This document shows positions 1 to 6,633 of a stretch of 26,641 bases of DNA, in pieces (positions within the stretch are counted from its first letter, which is position 1; each line of letters begins with the position of its first letter). A program made the translations under genes and the position numbers. This stretch comes from Ruminococcaceae bacterium UBA7127 (GTDB taxonomy: Bacteria; Bacillota; Clostridia; Oscillospirales; Acutalibacteraceae): positions 1 to 26,641 of the forward strand of contig DKXL01000005.1 of the NCBI GenBank assembly GCA_002493005.1, read 5' to 3'. Under the pieces are notes generated by a model. The model ran no database searches and was not told the DNA's origin. It saw only the letters and a program-made list of their open reading frames with translations.

Positions 1-158
1 TCTGCCTTGCCAAAACGGGTATCAGTTGAATAGGCGTTATGCGACATTATGGGTATCACCTTGTAGCCTTTGTCAACCAAATTTTTCATCTGTGGCAACG
101 CTTTTGAAAAGGTGCAAAAGGAACCGCACATTGCAAAGCCTATGGTTGCTTTTGTCAC
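1..158 (-). CDS. dpaB: Dipicolinate synthase subunit B (SpoVFB), N-terminal part only
   Basis: This is the start of a flavoprotein-fold protein that runs off the low-coordinate edge of the window, so only about 52 residues are seen. Translated from a GTG start, it reads VTKATIGFAMCGSFCTFSKA and continues; the MCGSFCTF stretch is characteristic of SpoVFB. With subunit A it makes dipicolinic acid from dihydrodipicolinate in the mother cell, for loading into the spore core. The start is fixed by an AGGAGG box upstream and by a 4-base overlap (GTGA) with the stop of dpaA, which shows translational coupling. The gene is too short to have been read as an open frame on its own. The C-terminal part, and therefore its integrity, cannot be judged. 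Confidence 0.9.
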   Translation of the reverse strand, partial: MTKATIGFAMCGSFCTFSKALPQMKNLVDKGYKVIPIMSHNAYSTDTRFGKA

Positions 159-1030
159 CTGTAAACCTCCTCTATGATATTGAAAACTGTTGTTTTTATT
201 ATTTCTCCTGCAGTTTTTGGTGCGCACTTGCCGGGTAGCGACAACGCTCTGACTGCGTCTATATTAAACTTGTGAGCTGCCTCAAAGTCTACTCCGCCCG
301 GCAGCGAGGCAAGGTCTATTATCAGAGTATTTATATCAGTATTTGAGAGCAATTCTTTGTCAAAAATCAATTTTGGCACAGTGTTAAAAACGATGTCATA
401 GCCTCTGACACTTGAGAGTGATGCAGTGTCTGCACACGAGTAGCCCAATGCCGAAATATATGCAAAGTCCTCTTGTCTGCGTGCACTGACCGTTACATCT
501 GCATCAAGTGCTTTCAGCAGCTTTGCAAGGATTTTGCCGATTCTGCCAAAGCCGACAACAAGACATTTGCTGCCCGAAATGACGCCCTCGTAACCGTTCA
601 TCGCACACTCAACTGCTCCCTCGGCAGTAGGCAAAGCGTTGAGAATTGCAAACTCCTCCTTTGCGCTGTAATCAAACACGCGTGCATCCGAAAGTTGTGG
701 GTATGCTTTTAGAAATTTGTCGCGCATTGCAACAAATACAGGTTTCTGCATAAGAGCTTTAATTTTTCTTTCATCAAGAAAAACTGTCCTGTCTGAAAAC
801 GGAGTGTTTATACTGCGGTCGGTGCGAACAGACGGTAGCGGAAAAATCACTGCATCACTCTCCAAAATTGCAGTTTCTACGTCGGCAAGCACAAGATTAC
901 CGTTGCTTTGCAGTTTGTCAAAACCGCCGAGAATCACGTCATAACAGCTATCAGATATTGATTTTGCAAGAAACAGCTGGCGCTTGTCGCCGCCGATTAT
1001 ACCAAAGGTGGTTATATCTCTTTTTTTCAT
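155..1030 (-). CDS. dpaA: Dipicolinate synthase subunit A (SpoVFA)
   Basis: This is an NAD(P)-binding oxidoreductase-like subunit of dipicolinate synthase, which makes the spore-core chelator dipicolinic acid late in sporulation. It is 291 residues from the chosen ATG. The N-terminus (FGIIGGDKRQ) is typical of the DpaA family, and a Rossmann glycine motif GFGRIG lies at about residues 160-165. An upstream in-frame GTG at 1039 would add three residues, but the only SD-like bases (GGGTG) are placed for the ATG at 1030. The gene overlaps dpaB by four bases, giving the classical spoVFAB pair. A sigma-K-like promoter lies about 35 bases upstream, matching the known sigma-K control of this operon in Bacillus. 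Many clostridia lack these genes and use Etf proteins instead, so their presence is mildly informative about lineage. Confidence 0.93.
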   Translation of the reverse strand: MKKRDITTFGIIGGDKRQLFLAKSISDSCYDVILGGFDKLQSNGNLVLADVETAILESDAVIFPLPSVRTDRSINTPFSDRTVFLDERKIKALMQKPVFVAMRDKFLKAYPQLSDARVFDYSAKEEFAILNALPTAEGAVECAMNGYEGVISGSKCLVVGFGRIGKILAKLLKALDADVTVSARRQEDFAYISALGYSCADTASLSSVRGYDIVFNTVPKLIFDKELLSNTDINTLIIDLASLPGGVDFEAAHKFNIDAVRALSLPGKCAPKTAGEIIKTTVFNIIEEVYR

Positions 1031-1063
1031 TAAAAACACCCGTAATTCATTTCTTTATATTGA

Positions 1064-1090
1064 TATAATATGCCAATGTGATTTTAGTGT
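1064..1090 (-). promoter_or_regulatory. Candidate sigma-K promoter for dpaAB
   Basis: On the minus strand an AC at 1090-1089 is followed by 16 bases and then CATATTATA (1072-1064). This fits the known sigma-K pattern AC-N16-CATANNNTA. The predicted start would leave a leader of roughly 27 bases before the ATG at 1030. The motif is short and the region is AT-rich, so chance matches are possible. The known sigma-K control of spoVF in Bacillus raises the likelihood. Confidence 0.45.
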
Positions 1091-1100
1091 GCACCATAAA

Positions 1101-1129
1101 ACAAGCGGCAGTTTAACACTGCCGCTTGT
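1101..1129 (-). terminator. Intrinsic terminator-like hairpin between the small protein gene and dpaA
   Basis: This is a perfect 11-bp stem, ACAAGCGGCAG paired with CTGCCGCTTGT, around a 7-base loop. On the minus strand it is followed by TTTTATGG, a short T-run. It would end transcripts coming from the small gene at 1259-1447 and insulate dpaAB. Confidence 0.7.
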
Positions 1130-1258
1130 TCATTTAAACTATTCTTTTTTAGGGTTTCCCCAACTGTTTACAAGGAACCAACATTCAATATACATTCTTT
1201 TGGAGCGTCTGTTTTTTTATCCGTTTTCACGAACCTGTGACTTTATTCTTATAAAATT

Positions 1259-1447
1259 TTATCGTGCGTCCTCTCCGCCGGGACCGTCACGACGCTCTCT
1301 GTTGTCATCAAACGGCAATATCTCCGTACTTATCCATTCATTGTCAACAGCCGTTTTATAATTATGCTTTGTGTTTGTTCCAAAATCAGAATTATTAATA
1401 TTATTTAATCCCTTATTATTTTGGCTTTTCTGATTTTTGTTTTCCAT
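1259..1447 (-). CDS. Small asparagine-rich protein of unknown function
   Basis: This is a 62-residue hydrophilic protein. The N-terminal third is low-complexity (rich in N, K and Q); the C-terminal half contains WISTEILPF and ends in the charged stretch RERRDGPGGEDAR. There is no signal peptide, membrane segment or cysteine. It is likely a real gene because a strong ribosome binding site (GAGGTGAT) lies three bases before the ATG and a terminator hairpin follows the stop. I do not assign a family. The composition recalls short asparagine/glutamine-rich proteins found in spore formers, and its position beside dpaAB is compatible with a spore role, but that is inference only. Confidence 0.6.
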   Translation of the reverse strand: MENKNQKSQNNKGLNNINNSDFGTNTKHNYKTAVDNEWISTEILPFDDNRERRDGPGGEDAR

Positions 1448-1576
1448 AACATCACCTCTGTATTATCATTACCACTTTATTGAGTAATATTGTTTTTTCT
1501 GTTCAGCAATAATTTAGTGATATAATAATCTGGTGACACATCTAATGTTGCAAACTCGGCGTTTATCTTATAGCAG

Positions 1577-1595
1577 GCAGTAATTTGATTACTGC
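1577..1595. other. Short inverted repeat after the decayed CBM gene
   Basis: GCAGTAAT and ATTACTGC form a perfect 8-bp stem with a 3-base loop, 14 bases past the stop at 1609. Neither side has a proper T-run (plus side GTTTAAAATAATTTT), so it is a weak terminator candidate at best. Confidence 0.35.
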
Positions 1596-1608
1596 GTTTA
1601 AAATAATT

Positions 1609-2360
1609 TTAAAGGTCTGTCCAGCCCTGAATATCAATGCTGCTATATCCGCTACCACTAATATCAACACTATGGTTTTGTGTGCCGTGTTCGCCCACAT
1701 TGCCGGCACCATTTTCATTACACTCGCTTTTGTTCCAACTGCCCCTTGTAACTTTGTATTCAATATTACCGTCAAATTTTTCGGGAACAGTAATCATAAT
1801 CTCGGCAGTTGTATTTGAGGTTCTTGTAAAAGTGTAATCACTGTCGGCACAATTCCAACCATTCAGATTACTCGCTAAATACAGAGTATCGTTCATAGGC
1901 GTGTTTGACGGCAAATTAAGTTTAATTTTTATTATCGGAGTCTTGCTGTTTACGAAGTTTGATTGATTCAACCCGATAATTTTATTATCGTACAATTCAC
2001 AAGCTGTTCCAATAATATATGCCCAATTTTTATCCGCAACGTGAAATATTAACGCTTTTCAACGAAACATTGTTTCCTGTCAGGACTAAGCTTGAGCCGG
2101 GCATAATTTTTAGAGAGCCATTTGTAATTTGGCATCTTGCTTCAGAGGTATATATGTGATATGTTTTGCCCTCAAGATTGAGCGGTTAATACTTTTATTT
2201 CTGCCAAACCCATTTGAATCTCTGTACCGTCTGCTATTGACAATCTTCCGTCAATGTCTACGTCGCCATTTAAAAGAAGCGAATCTGAATATGCATACAC
2301 AGTAAAAAACATAGATACAGCAAACAATAAAATTGACACAATCAATATAATTCTTTTCAT
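1609..2360 (-). pseudogene. Decayed secreted protein: signal peptide, half dockerin, and a starch-binding-like domain in three frames
   Basis: Three consecutive pieces in three different frames look like one broken secreted gene. Piece 1 starts at the ATG at 2360 (RBS GAGGG). It encodes a signal peptide (MKRIILIVSILLFAVSMFF) and then one dockerin-like repeat, NGDVDIDGRLSIADGTEIQM, and stops at 2172. Piece 2, in the next frame from about 2190, reads LEGKTYHIYTSEARCQITNG and on through MPGSSLVLTGN to a stop near 2035. Piece 3, in the third frame, reads VADKNWAYIIG and then a domain with DTLYLASNLNGWN, IEYKVTRGSW and a terminal QGWTDL. This resembles the CBM20/E-set-like modules found at the N-termini of clostridial esterases and amylases, and it stops at 1609. 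The second dockerin repeat is missing. Two frameshifts plus this loss suggest a pseudogene or a composite of fragments. Sequencing error is an alternative explanation. Confidence 0.6.
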
Positions 2361-2470
2361 TAAAATTTCCCTCGATAAAAAAGCGGCGTGACGCCGCCCA
2401 CAATTCGAGCAGACAGCTTGATAGTATCTACACTTCTCCGCCCGACCGGTTTCTGGCATTTTCTTATAAA
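2361..2470 (-). promoter_or_regulatory. GC-rich leader with a terminator ahead of the decayed dockerin gene
   Basis: Between the nrdR terminator and the ATG at 2360 lies about 110 bases that is distinctly richer in G and C than other gaps here. It ends in a short terminator whose T-run abuts the ribosome binding site. That layout (possible aptamer, terminator, RBS) is what riboswitch or attenuator leaders look like. I do not recognise any known riboswitch core in it. A TTGACA-17-TAAGAT match at 2529-2501 could supply a promoter, though its -10 lies inside the nrdR terminator. The simple alternative is a backup terminator in unremarkable spacer DNA. Confidence 0.3.
2377..2397 (-). terminator. 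GC-rich terminator 17 bases before the start of the decayed gene
   Basis: On the minus strand GCGGCG pairs with CGCCGC around a 3-base loop and is followed by six T residues (2382-2377). The RBS GAGGG of the frame starting at 2360 begins only a few bases later. The hairpin could therefore act as an attenuator for that gene or as a second terminator for nrdR. Confidence 0.65.
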
Positions 2471-2507
2471 GTAAAAAATTAAGATACATCGTTATGATGT
2501 ATCTTAA
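2471..2507 (-). terminator. Intrinsic terminator of nrdR
   Basis: A perfect 12-bp stem (TTAAGATACATC with GATGTATCTTAA, positions 2507-2496 and 2490-2479) has a 5-base loop and is followed on the minus strand by a T-run (AATTTTTTAC). It begins five bases after the nrdR stop codon. Confidence 0.85.
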
Positions 2508-2511
2508 TAAA

Positions 2512-2970
2512 TTATTTTTTCTCTGTCAAAAGTTTATTTAGTTCTTCCATAAAGGTGTTAATGTCCTTAAATGAACGATAAACAGAAGCAAAGCGAACAT
2601 AAGCAACCTCATCAACATTTTTGAGTTGCTCCATTGCAAGCTCACCAATCTGCATTGTGGTGATTTCACGGTCAAGACTGCTCTGGAGCTTTGTTTCGAT
2701 TGTGTTGACCATATTTTCGAGCTGTTCTATTGATACCGGGCGCTTTTCACAGGCACGCAAAAGTCCTGCGGTCAGCTTGTTGCGGTCAAACACCTCACGG
2801 GATTTGTCACGCTTTACAACAATTATCGGGACAGTTTCAATTACCTCGTGTGTTGTAAATCTTTTGCCGCAATTAAGGCACTCTCTTCTTCTGCGGATTC
2901 TTTCTCCGTCATCAGCCGAACGAGAGTCAATTACCTTGCTTTCTTCATAACCGCAATATGGACACTTCAT
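2512..2970 (-). CDS. nrdR: Transcriptional repressor NrdR
   Basis: NrdR is a zinc-ribbon, ATP-cone repressor of ribonucleotide reductase genes. It senses ATP/dATP and binds NrdR boxes. The protein is 152 residues, the usual family length. Zinc ligands are C3, C6, C31 and C34 (MKCPYCGYEE and ECLNCGKRF); the ATP cone spans about residues 49-139, beginning near VVKRDKSREVFDRNKL. The ATG at 2970 is preferred over an upstream in-frame start at 3024 because it has an AAGGTGA box at correct spacing and gives the conserved MKCPYC N-terminus. A sigma-A promoter and a terminator bracket the gene, so it is probably monocistronic. No reductase gene lies in the window. Confidence 0.97.
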   Translation of the reverse strand: MKCPYCGYEESKVIDSRSADDGERIRRRRECLNCGKRFTTHEVIETVPIIVVKRDKSREVFDRNKLTAGLLRACEKRPVSIEQLENMVNTIETKLQSSLDREITTMQIGELAMEQLKNVDEVAYVRFASVYRSFKDINTFMEELNKLLTEKK

Positions 2971-3012
2971 AATTTTCACCTTCACAATTATTACATAATA
3001 TTCTATAAAACA

Positions 3013-3040
3013 ATTATAACACAATATGCAATAATATCAA
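3013..3040 (-). promoter_or_regulatory. Candidate sigma-A promoter for nrdR
   Basis: On the minus strand TTGATA (3040-3035) is followed by 16 bases and TATAAT (3018-3013), with the ATG about 43 bases further on. A near-palindrome TGCAATAT-A-ATATTGCA lies upstream at about 3076-3092; it has no T-run and could be a protein-binding site or a weak end signal for the dacF transcript. Confidence 0.6.
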
Positions 3041-3132
3041 GTAAAATTTCCTTACAAAAAGATTACACTTAATTTTGCAATATTATATTGCATCATATGT
3101 CTAAATCACTGTATTTAAATGGCAAAGGGCAA

Positions 3133-4488
3133 TTATAAGTTGCGATAGCGCTTTACCTTTCTGTTCTTTTTATTGCGGTGACGGTTAATCTTTGAAACAA
3201 GTAAATATATAATCACTATGAACACAATAGCGCCTATCAGCACAACAAACCAATAGGATTTTAACACTGTGCCAAGAACATTTAACACATACAATATGCC
3301 GCTGCGCTCAATCTTTTCGCTTGATACAAGATTTACGGAAGTAAGCTCTTGTTTGTTGCTGCTTGAGCTTTCCTGAAAGTAGATTGTTGCTTTGCCGACA
3401 ATCTGACCTTTTTCAAGCGGAGCGTCTACACTTTCGGGTATGTCGTATTCAGTTACAATATTCTTCTTGTCGTATTCCTTTGGAACGATTGCACTAAAGT
3501 CGTGCTCAGGGGTCAGCTGAACCGAATCTTTGCCCCAGGCAAGGTTAACTTTTTGCTCACACATCGGCATTGATGATGTGGCAATAGTATCAAGTTCAAG
3601 CGATGTAAGTGCCCATCTGAAAAGATCGGCAGCATCTGTCATTGTGCCGTATGTATCATTTCCGTCTTTATCTTCAAGCGGTGCATGCAAAAGAATTGCC
3701 ATATACGAGTAGCCGTCTGCCGAGGCGGTGGTAACAAGACATCTGCCTGCCTCATCTGTAGTTCCGGTTTTAATTCCCTTGGCATACATATAGTAATAAT
3801 CGCCGCCGCGATATTCATCTATAAGATAGTTTGTTGTAATTATCGGATATTCGTCACCCTCACAATAATATGTGCTGGTATTTGATATTTCTGCAAACTT
3901 AGGAAGCGTAAGAGCATATGATGCAATTTTGTAAAGATCGCGTGCCGTAGTGTAGTGGTTTGGATCGTGAAGTCCGTCAGGATTTTCAAAGTGAGTATTT
4001 TTGCAACCCAGCTCCTTAGCCTTGTCGTTCATCAGCTTTACAAAGTTATCAATATTGCCTTTGCCCACATAGTCGGCAAGTACCATTGCGGCATCATTAC
4101 CCGACGGAACCATCATACTGTATAAAAGATCAATTACCGTCATTGATTCGCCTACATGATCGGCAACATTTGCAAGTGAACTGCCTGTACCCTCAAGAAC
4201 ATCAAGAACTGATTTTTTGATTGGAACCTTTGTGTTTTCAAGGTCATCAATGTTTTCGACTGCAATTATGTAAGTCATTATCTTTGTTGTTGACGCAGGA
4301 TAGCGCTTAGAGTCGGCATCTTTTTCAAACACAACCTGATTGGAATCCATATTCACAAGCAAAATTGAGTCCGAAACGGTTTTTACATCGTTTGAGTATG
4401 AAATTGCACCTATAGGTGCGACAGATGAAATAATAAGTATACTAATTGCGAAAAACATCGAAAATATTTTTAATAATTTTTTTCTCAT
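3133..4488 (-). CDS. dacF: Serine-type D-Ala-D-Ala carboxypeptidase (DacF/PBP5 family)
   Basis: This is a peptidase S11 low-molecular-weight penicillin-binding protein that removes the terminal D-alanine from peptidoglycan stem peptides, outside the membrane. It has 451 residues: an N-terminal signal segment at about 5-29, then the three active-site motifs SxxK (STTK, residues 66-69), SxN (SGN, 129-131) and KTG (240-242), all intact. A C-terminal PBP5-like beta domain follows, then a hydrophobic membrane anchor at about 412-437 and a basic tail (NRHRNKKNRKVKRYRNL). The start has an AGGGAGA box. The gene lies 40 bases after recG on the same strand and is probably its operon partner. Spore formers carry several paralogues (dacA, dacB, dacF), so the exact role, vegetative or cortex, cannot be fixed from sequence. 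Confidence 0.93.
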   Translation of the reverse strand: MRKKLLKIFSMFFAISILIISSVAPIGAISYSNDVKTVSDSILLVNMDSNQVVFEKDADSKRYPASTTKIMTYIIAVENIDDLENTKVPIKKSVLDVLEGTGSSLANVADHVGESMTVIDLLYSMMVPSGNDAAMVLADYVGKGNIDNFVKLMNDKAKELGCKNTHFENPDGLHDPNHYTTARDLYKIASYALTLPKFAEISNTSTYYCEGDEYPIITTNYLIDEYRGGDYYYMYAKGIKTGTTDEAGRCLVTTASADGYSYMAILLHAPLEDKDGNDTYGTMTDAADLFRWALTSLELDTIATSSMPMCEQKVNLAWGKDSVQLTPEHDFSAIVPKEYDKKNIVTEYDIPESVDAPLEKGQIVGKATIYFQESSSSNKQELTSVNLVSSEKIERSGILYVLNVLGTVLKSYWFVVLIGAIVFIVIIYLLVSKINRHRNKKNRKVKRYRNL

Positions 4489-4528
4489 ATATCTCCCTCT
4501 AATATTCGTTTATTTACAAATACATAAA

Positions 4529-6574
4529 TTAATTCAGCGAATTTTGTCCGCCACGCTCAAACAACCTGTCAATTTCTGCCTTTAACAAACGGAGTTCGTC
4601 ACAGCAAATATCCTTGTAGGCAAACAGTATATAATCAGCAATTTTCTGTGACAGCTCCAGACTTTTTATATCGGCAAAATCGGCAATAGCCATCTGCGGC
4701 AGTCCGTGTTGCCGCTCTCCGAAAAAGTCGCCGGGGCCGCGCATTTTGAGATCCTCATCTGCAATTTTAAATCCGTCATTTGTTTTGCACATAATCTCTA
4801 TTCTCTGCCTTGTGGTTTGCCCTGCTTTGTCGCTGATTAAAATGCAGTACGACTGAAAACTGCCTCTTCCGACTCTTCCCCTAAGCTGATGAAGCTGAGA
4901 AAGTCCAAAGCGCTCGGCATTTTCTATCACAATAACCGAAGCATTAGGAACGTCAACGCCAACCTCAATTACTGTGGTTGCCACAAGAACAGAATATTCG
5001 TTGGCAACAAACTTTTGCATTACCTTTTCTTTTTCTTCAGACTTCATCTGACCGTGAACAAGTCCTACGGGAATGTCGGGAAATTCCTTGAGCATAAGCT
5101 CTGCGGCGTATTCCTCGGCAGCCGCAACGTCTTCAAGCTCGCTCTCCTCCACAAGAGGGCACACTATGTATGCCTGTCTGCCGGCTTTAACCTCACTGCT
5201 GATAAACTCATACACACCCCTGCGCTGAATTGCGCTCCTGAAAACTGTTTTTACAGGTTTTCGTGACGGTGGAAGCTCATCAATAACAGAAATGTCAAGA
5301 TCTCCGAAAATGATGAGCCCTAATGTTCTCGGAATCGGTGTTGCACTCATTACAAGCAAATGCGGATTTTCTCCCTTGGCAATCAGCTTTGCACGTTGTG
5401 CCACACCAAAGCGATGCTGTTCATCTGTGACGACAATGCCAAGGTTTTTAAACTCTGTTTTATCTGTTATCAAAGCGTGCGTACCCACAACCATACTGAT
5501 TGTTCCATCTGCAAGCTCTTGTCTTATTTGCTTTTTTTCACTTTCCTTAAGTGAACCTGTTAACAGTCCCACCTTGATGTCAGTGTTCTCAAACAGCTCA
5601 CTAAATGTCTTATAATGCTGGCGCGCAAGGATTTCGGTAGGAGCCATAAAAGCGGCTTGAAAACCATTTTTAAGTACAGTGTAACACACCGAAGCAGCAA
5701 CAGCGGTTTTGCCCGAACCGACGTCGCCCTGAACAAGACGGTTCATCGGCACATTCTTATTTATAATATCCGAAATACAATCATTAACAGCCCTTTTCTG
5801 TGCTCCTGTAAGGGAAAACGGAAGAAGCGTTTGAAATTCCTGTGAGTAATCGTCCCTAATTTTTATGTTGCTTATGCCGCGACTATGTCTTTTGAGATTT
5901 CTCATTCCCAGATTGAGGACAACAAGTTCTTCAATTACAAGACGTTTGCGTGCAATTTCAAGCTTCTCCCTCGTGCTTGGAAAATGAATATCGTTTATAG
6001 CCTGTCTTAGAGGGCACAAGCCAAATGCATTGCGCACGTTTTCGGGCAATGGGTCGTTTATTTTCTGCGGCAAAAGCTTTAGCGCCTGCTTTACGGCATT
6101 GGAAATCGTTTTGTTAACAAGACCGGCTGTCTGCTTGTATACGGGATGAATTTTCATTCCGTCGCTGACAGGCGAAAAGGTCGGAGCTACCATCTGCATA
6201 CCAAAGCTGTCGGAGGTTATTCTTCCGTAAAAGAAATATTCCTCGCCGCCTTTAAGCATTTGGCTGATATATCGATTGTTAAAAAATACGATTTGCAGTG
6301 AACCTGTGCTGTCGTATACCGAGCCTTTTGAGATAATTCTGCCGCCGCTTATACGGGCGTCAATTATCGGCGCGCCAAGAACAGCTCTTATGCAATAAAT
6401 ACCGCCGTATTCTAGATTTTCAATTTTTTCGACTGTACTCCAGTCCTCATATGTGCGCGGATAAAAATTAAGTAAATCTCCAACGCTCATAATACCAAGC
6501 TTATTGAACAAAGCTGCACGCTTTGCGCCTATTCCGCTTAGGTTGGAAACAGGCATTTTATAAAGTGAAGTCAT
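4529..6574 (-). CDS. recG: ATP-dependent DNA helicase RecG
   Basis: RecG is a superfamily 2 helicase/translocase that remodels stalled replication forks and branched recombination intermediates. The protein is 681 residues, full length for the family. The N-terminal wedge/OB-fold region occupies about residues 1-240. The motor follows, with Walker A GDVGSGKT at 283-290, the RecG-type DEQH box at 384-387 and SATPIPRT from about 410. The C-terminal helicase half carries VHGQM, EVGVDVPNA and the QLRGRVGRG motif near residue 565. The ATG at 6574 has an AAGG box eight bases upstream. The order fakA (yloV) then recG is conserved in Bacillus and many other Firmicutes, but here a terminator hairpin lies between them. 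Confidence 0.97.
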   Translation of the reverse strand: MTSLYKMPVSNLSGIGAKRAALFNKLGIMSVGDLLNFYPRTYEDWSTVEKIENLEYGGIYCIRAVLGAPIIDARISGGRIISKGSVYDSTGSLQIVFFNNRYISQMLKGGEEYFFYGRITSDSFGMQMVAPTFSPVSDGMKIHPVYKQTAGLVNKTISNAVKQALKLLPQKINDPLPENVRNAFGLCPLRQAINDIHFPSTREKLEIARKRLVIEELVVLNLGMRNLKRHSRGISNIKIRDDYSQEFQTLLPFSLTGAQKRAVNDCISDIINKNVPMNRLVQGDVGSGKTAVAASVCYTVLKNGFQAAFMAPTEILARQHYKTFSELFENTDIKVGLLTGSLKESEKKQIRQELADGTISMVVGTHALITDKTEFKNLGIVVTDEQHRFGVAQRAKLIAKGENPHLLVMSATPIPRTLGLIIFGDLDISVIDELPPSRKPVKTVFRSAIQRRGVYEFISSEVKAGRQAYIVCPLVEESELEDVAAAEEYAAELMLKEFPDIPVGLVHGQMKSEEKEKVMQKFVANEYSVLVATTVIEVGVDVPNASVIVIENAERFGLSQLHQLRGRVGRGSFQSYCILISDKAGQTTRQRIEIMCKTNDGFKIADEDLKMRGPGDFFGERQHGLPQMAIADFADIKSLELSQKIADYILFAYKDICCDELRLLKAEIDRLFERGGQNSLN

Positions 6575-6590
6575 ATTTTTTGCCTTATGT

Positions 6591-6629
6591 ATTAAAAAAG
6601 GAGCATAACCTGTTAAATTATGCTCCTTT
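6591..6629 (-). terminator. Intrinsic terminator after fakA
   Basis: A 12-bp perfect stem, AAAGGAGCATAA with TTATGCTCCTTT (6618-6629 and 6597-6608), is followed on the minus strand by TTTTTTAAT. It sits four bases past the fakA stop and directly before the recG start, so recG expression would need readthrough or its own promoter. Confidence 0.85.
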
Positions 6630-6633
6630 AGTT

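Noticed and set aside
26..238. 70-residue plus-strand frame at the window start
   Set aside because: It lies antisense to dpaB and the end of dpaA, which are clearly coding, and has no RBS or recognisable protein features.
1563..1775. Separate 70-residue minus frame over the end of the decayed CBM gene
   Set aside because: It is out of frame with the recognisable starch-binding-like domain and has no supporting start signal.
2361..2489. N-terminal extension of the dockerin frame to 2489 (peptide with a CSNC motif)
   Set aside because: It would translate the nrdR terminator and a second terminator hairpin. The ATG at 2360 has an RBS and directly begins a signal peptide.
3076..3092. NrdR box upstream of nrdR
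   Set aside because: The near-palindrome TGCAATAT-A-ATATTGCA does not fit the NrdR-box pattern I know, and no paired second box is visible at the expected spacing.
4889..5266. 125-residue plus-strand frame inside recG
   Set aside because: It is antisense to the conserved helicase core of RecG. The peptide has no domain, and overlapping frames on the opposite strand are common by chance.
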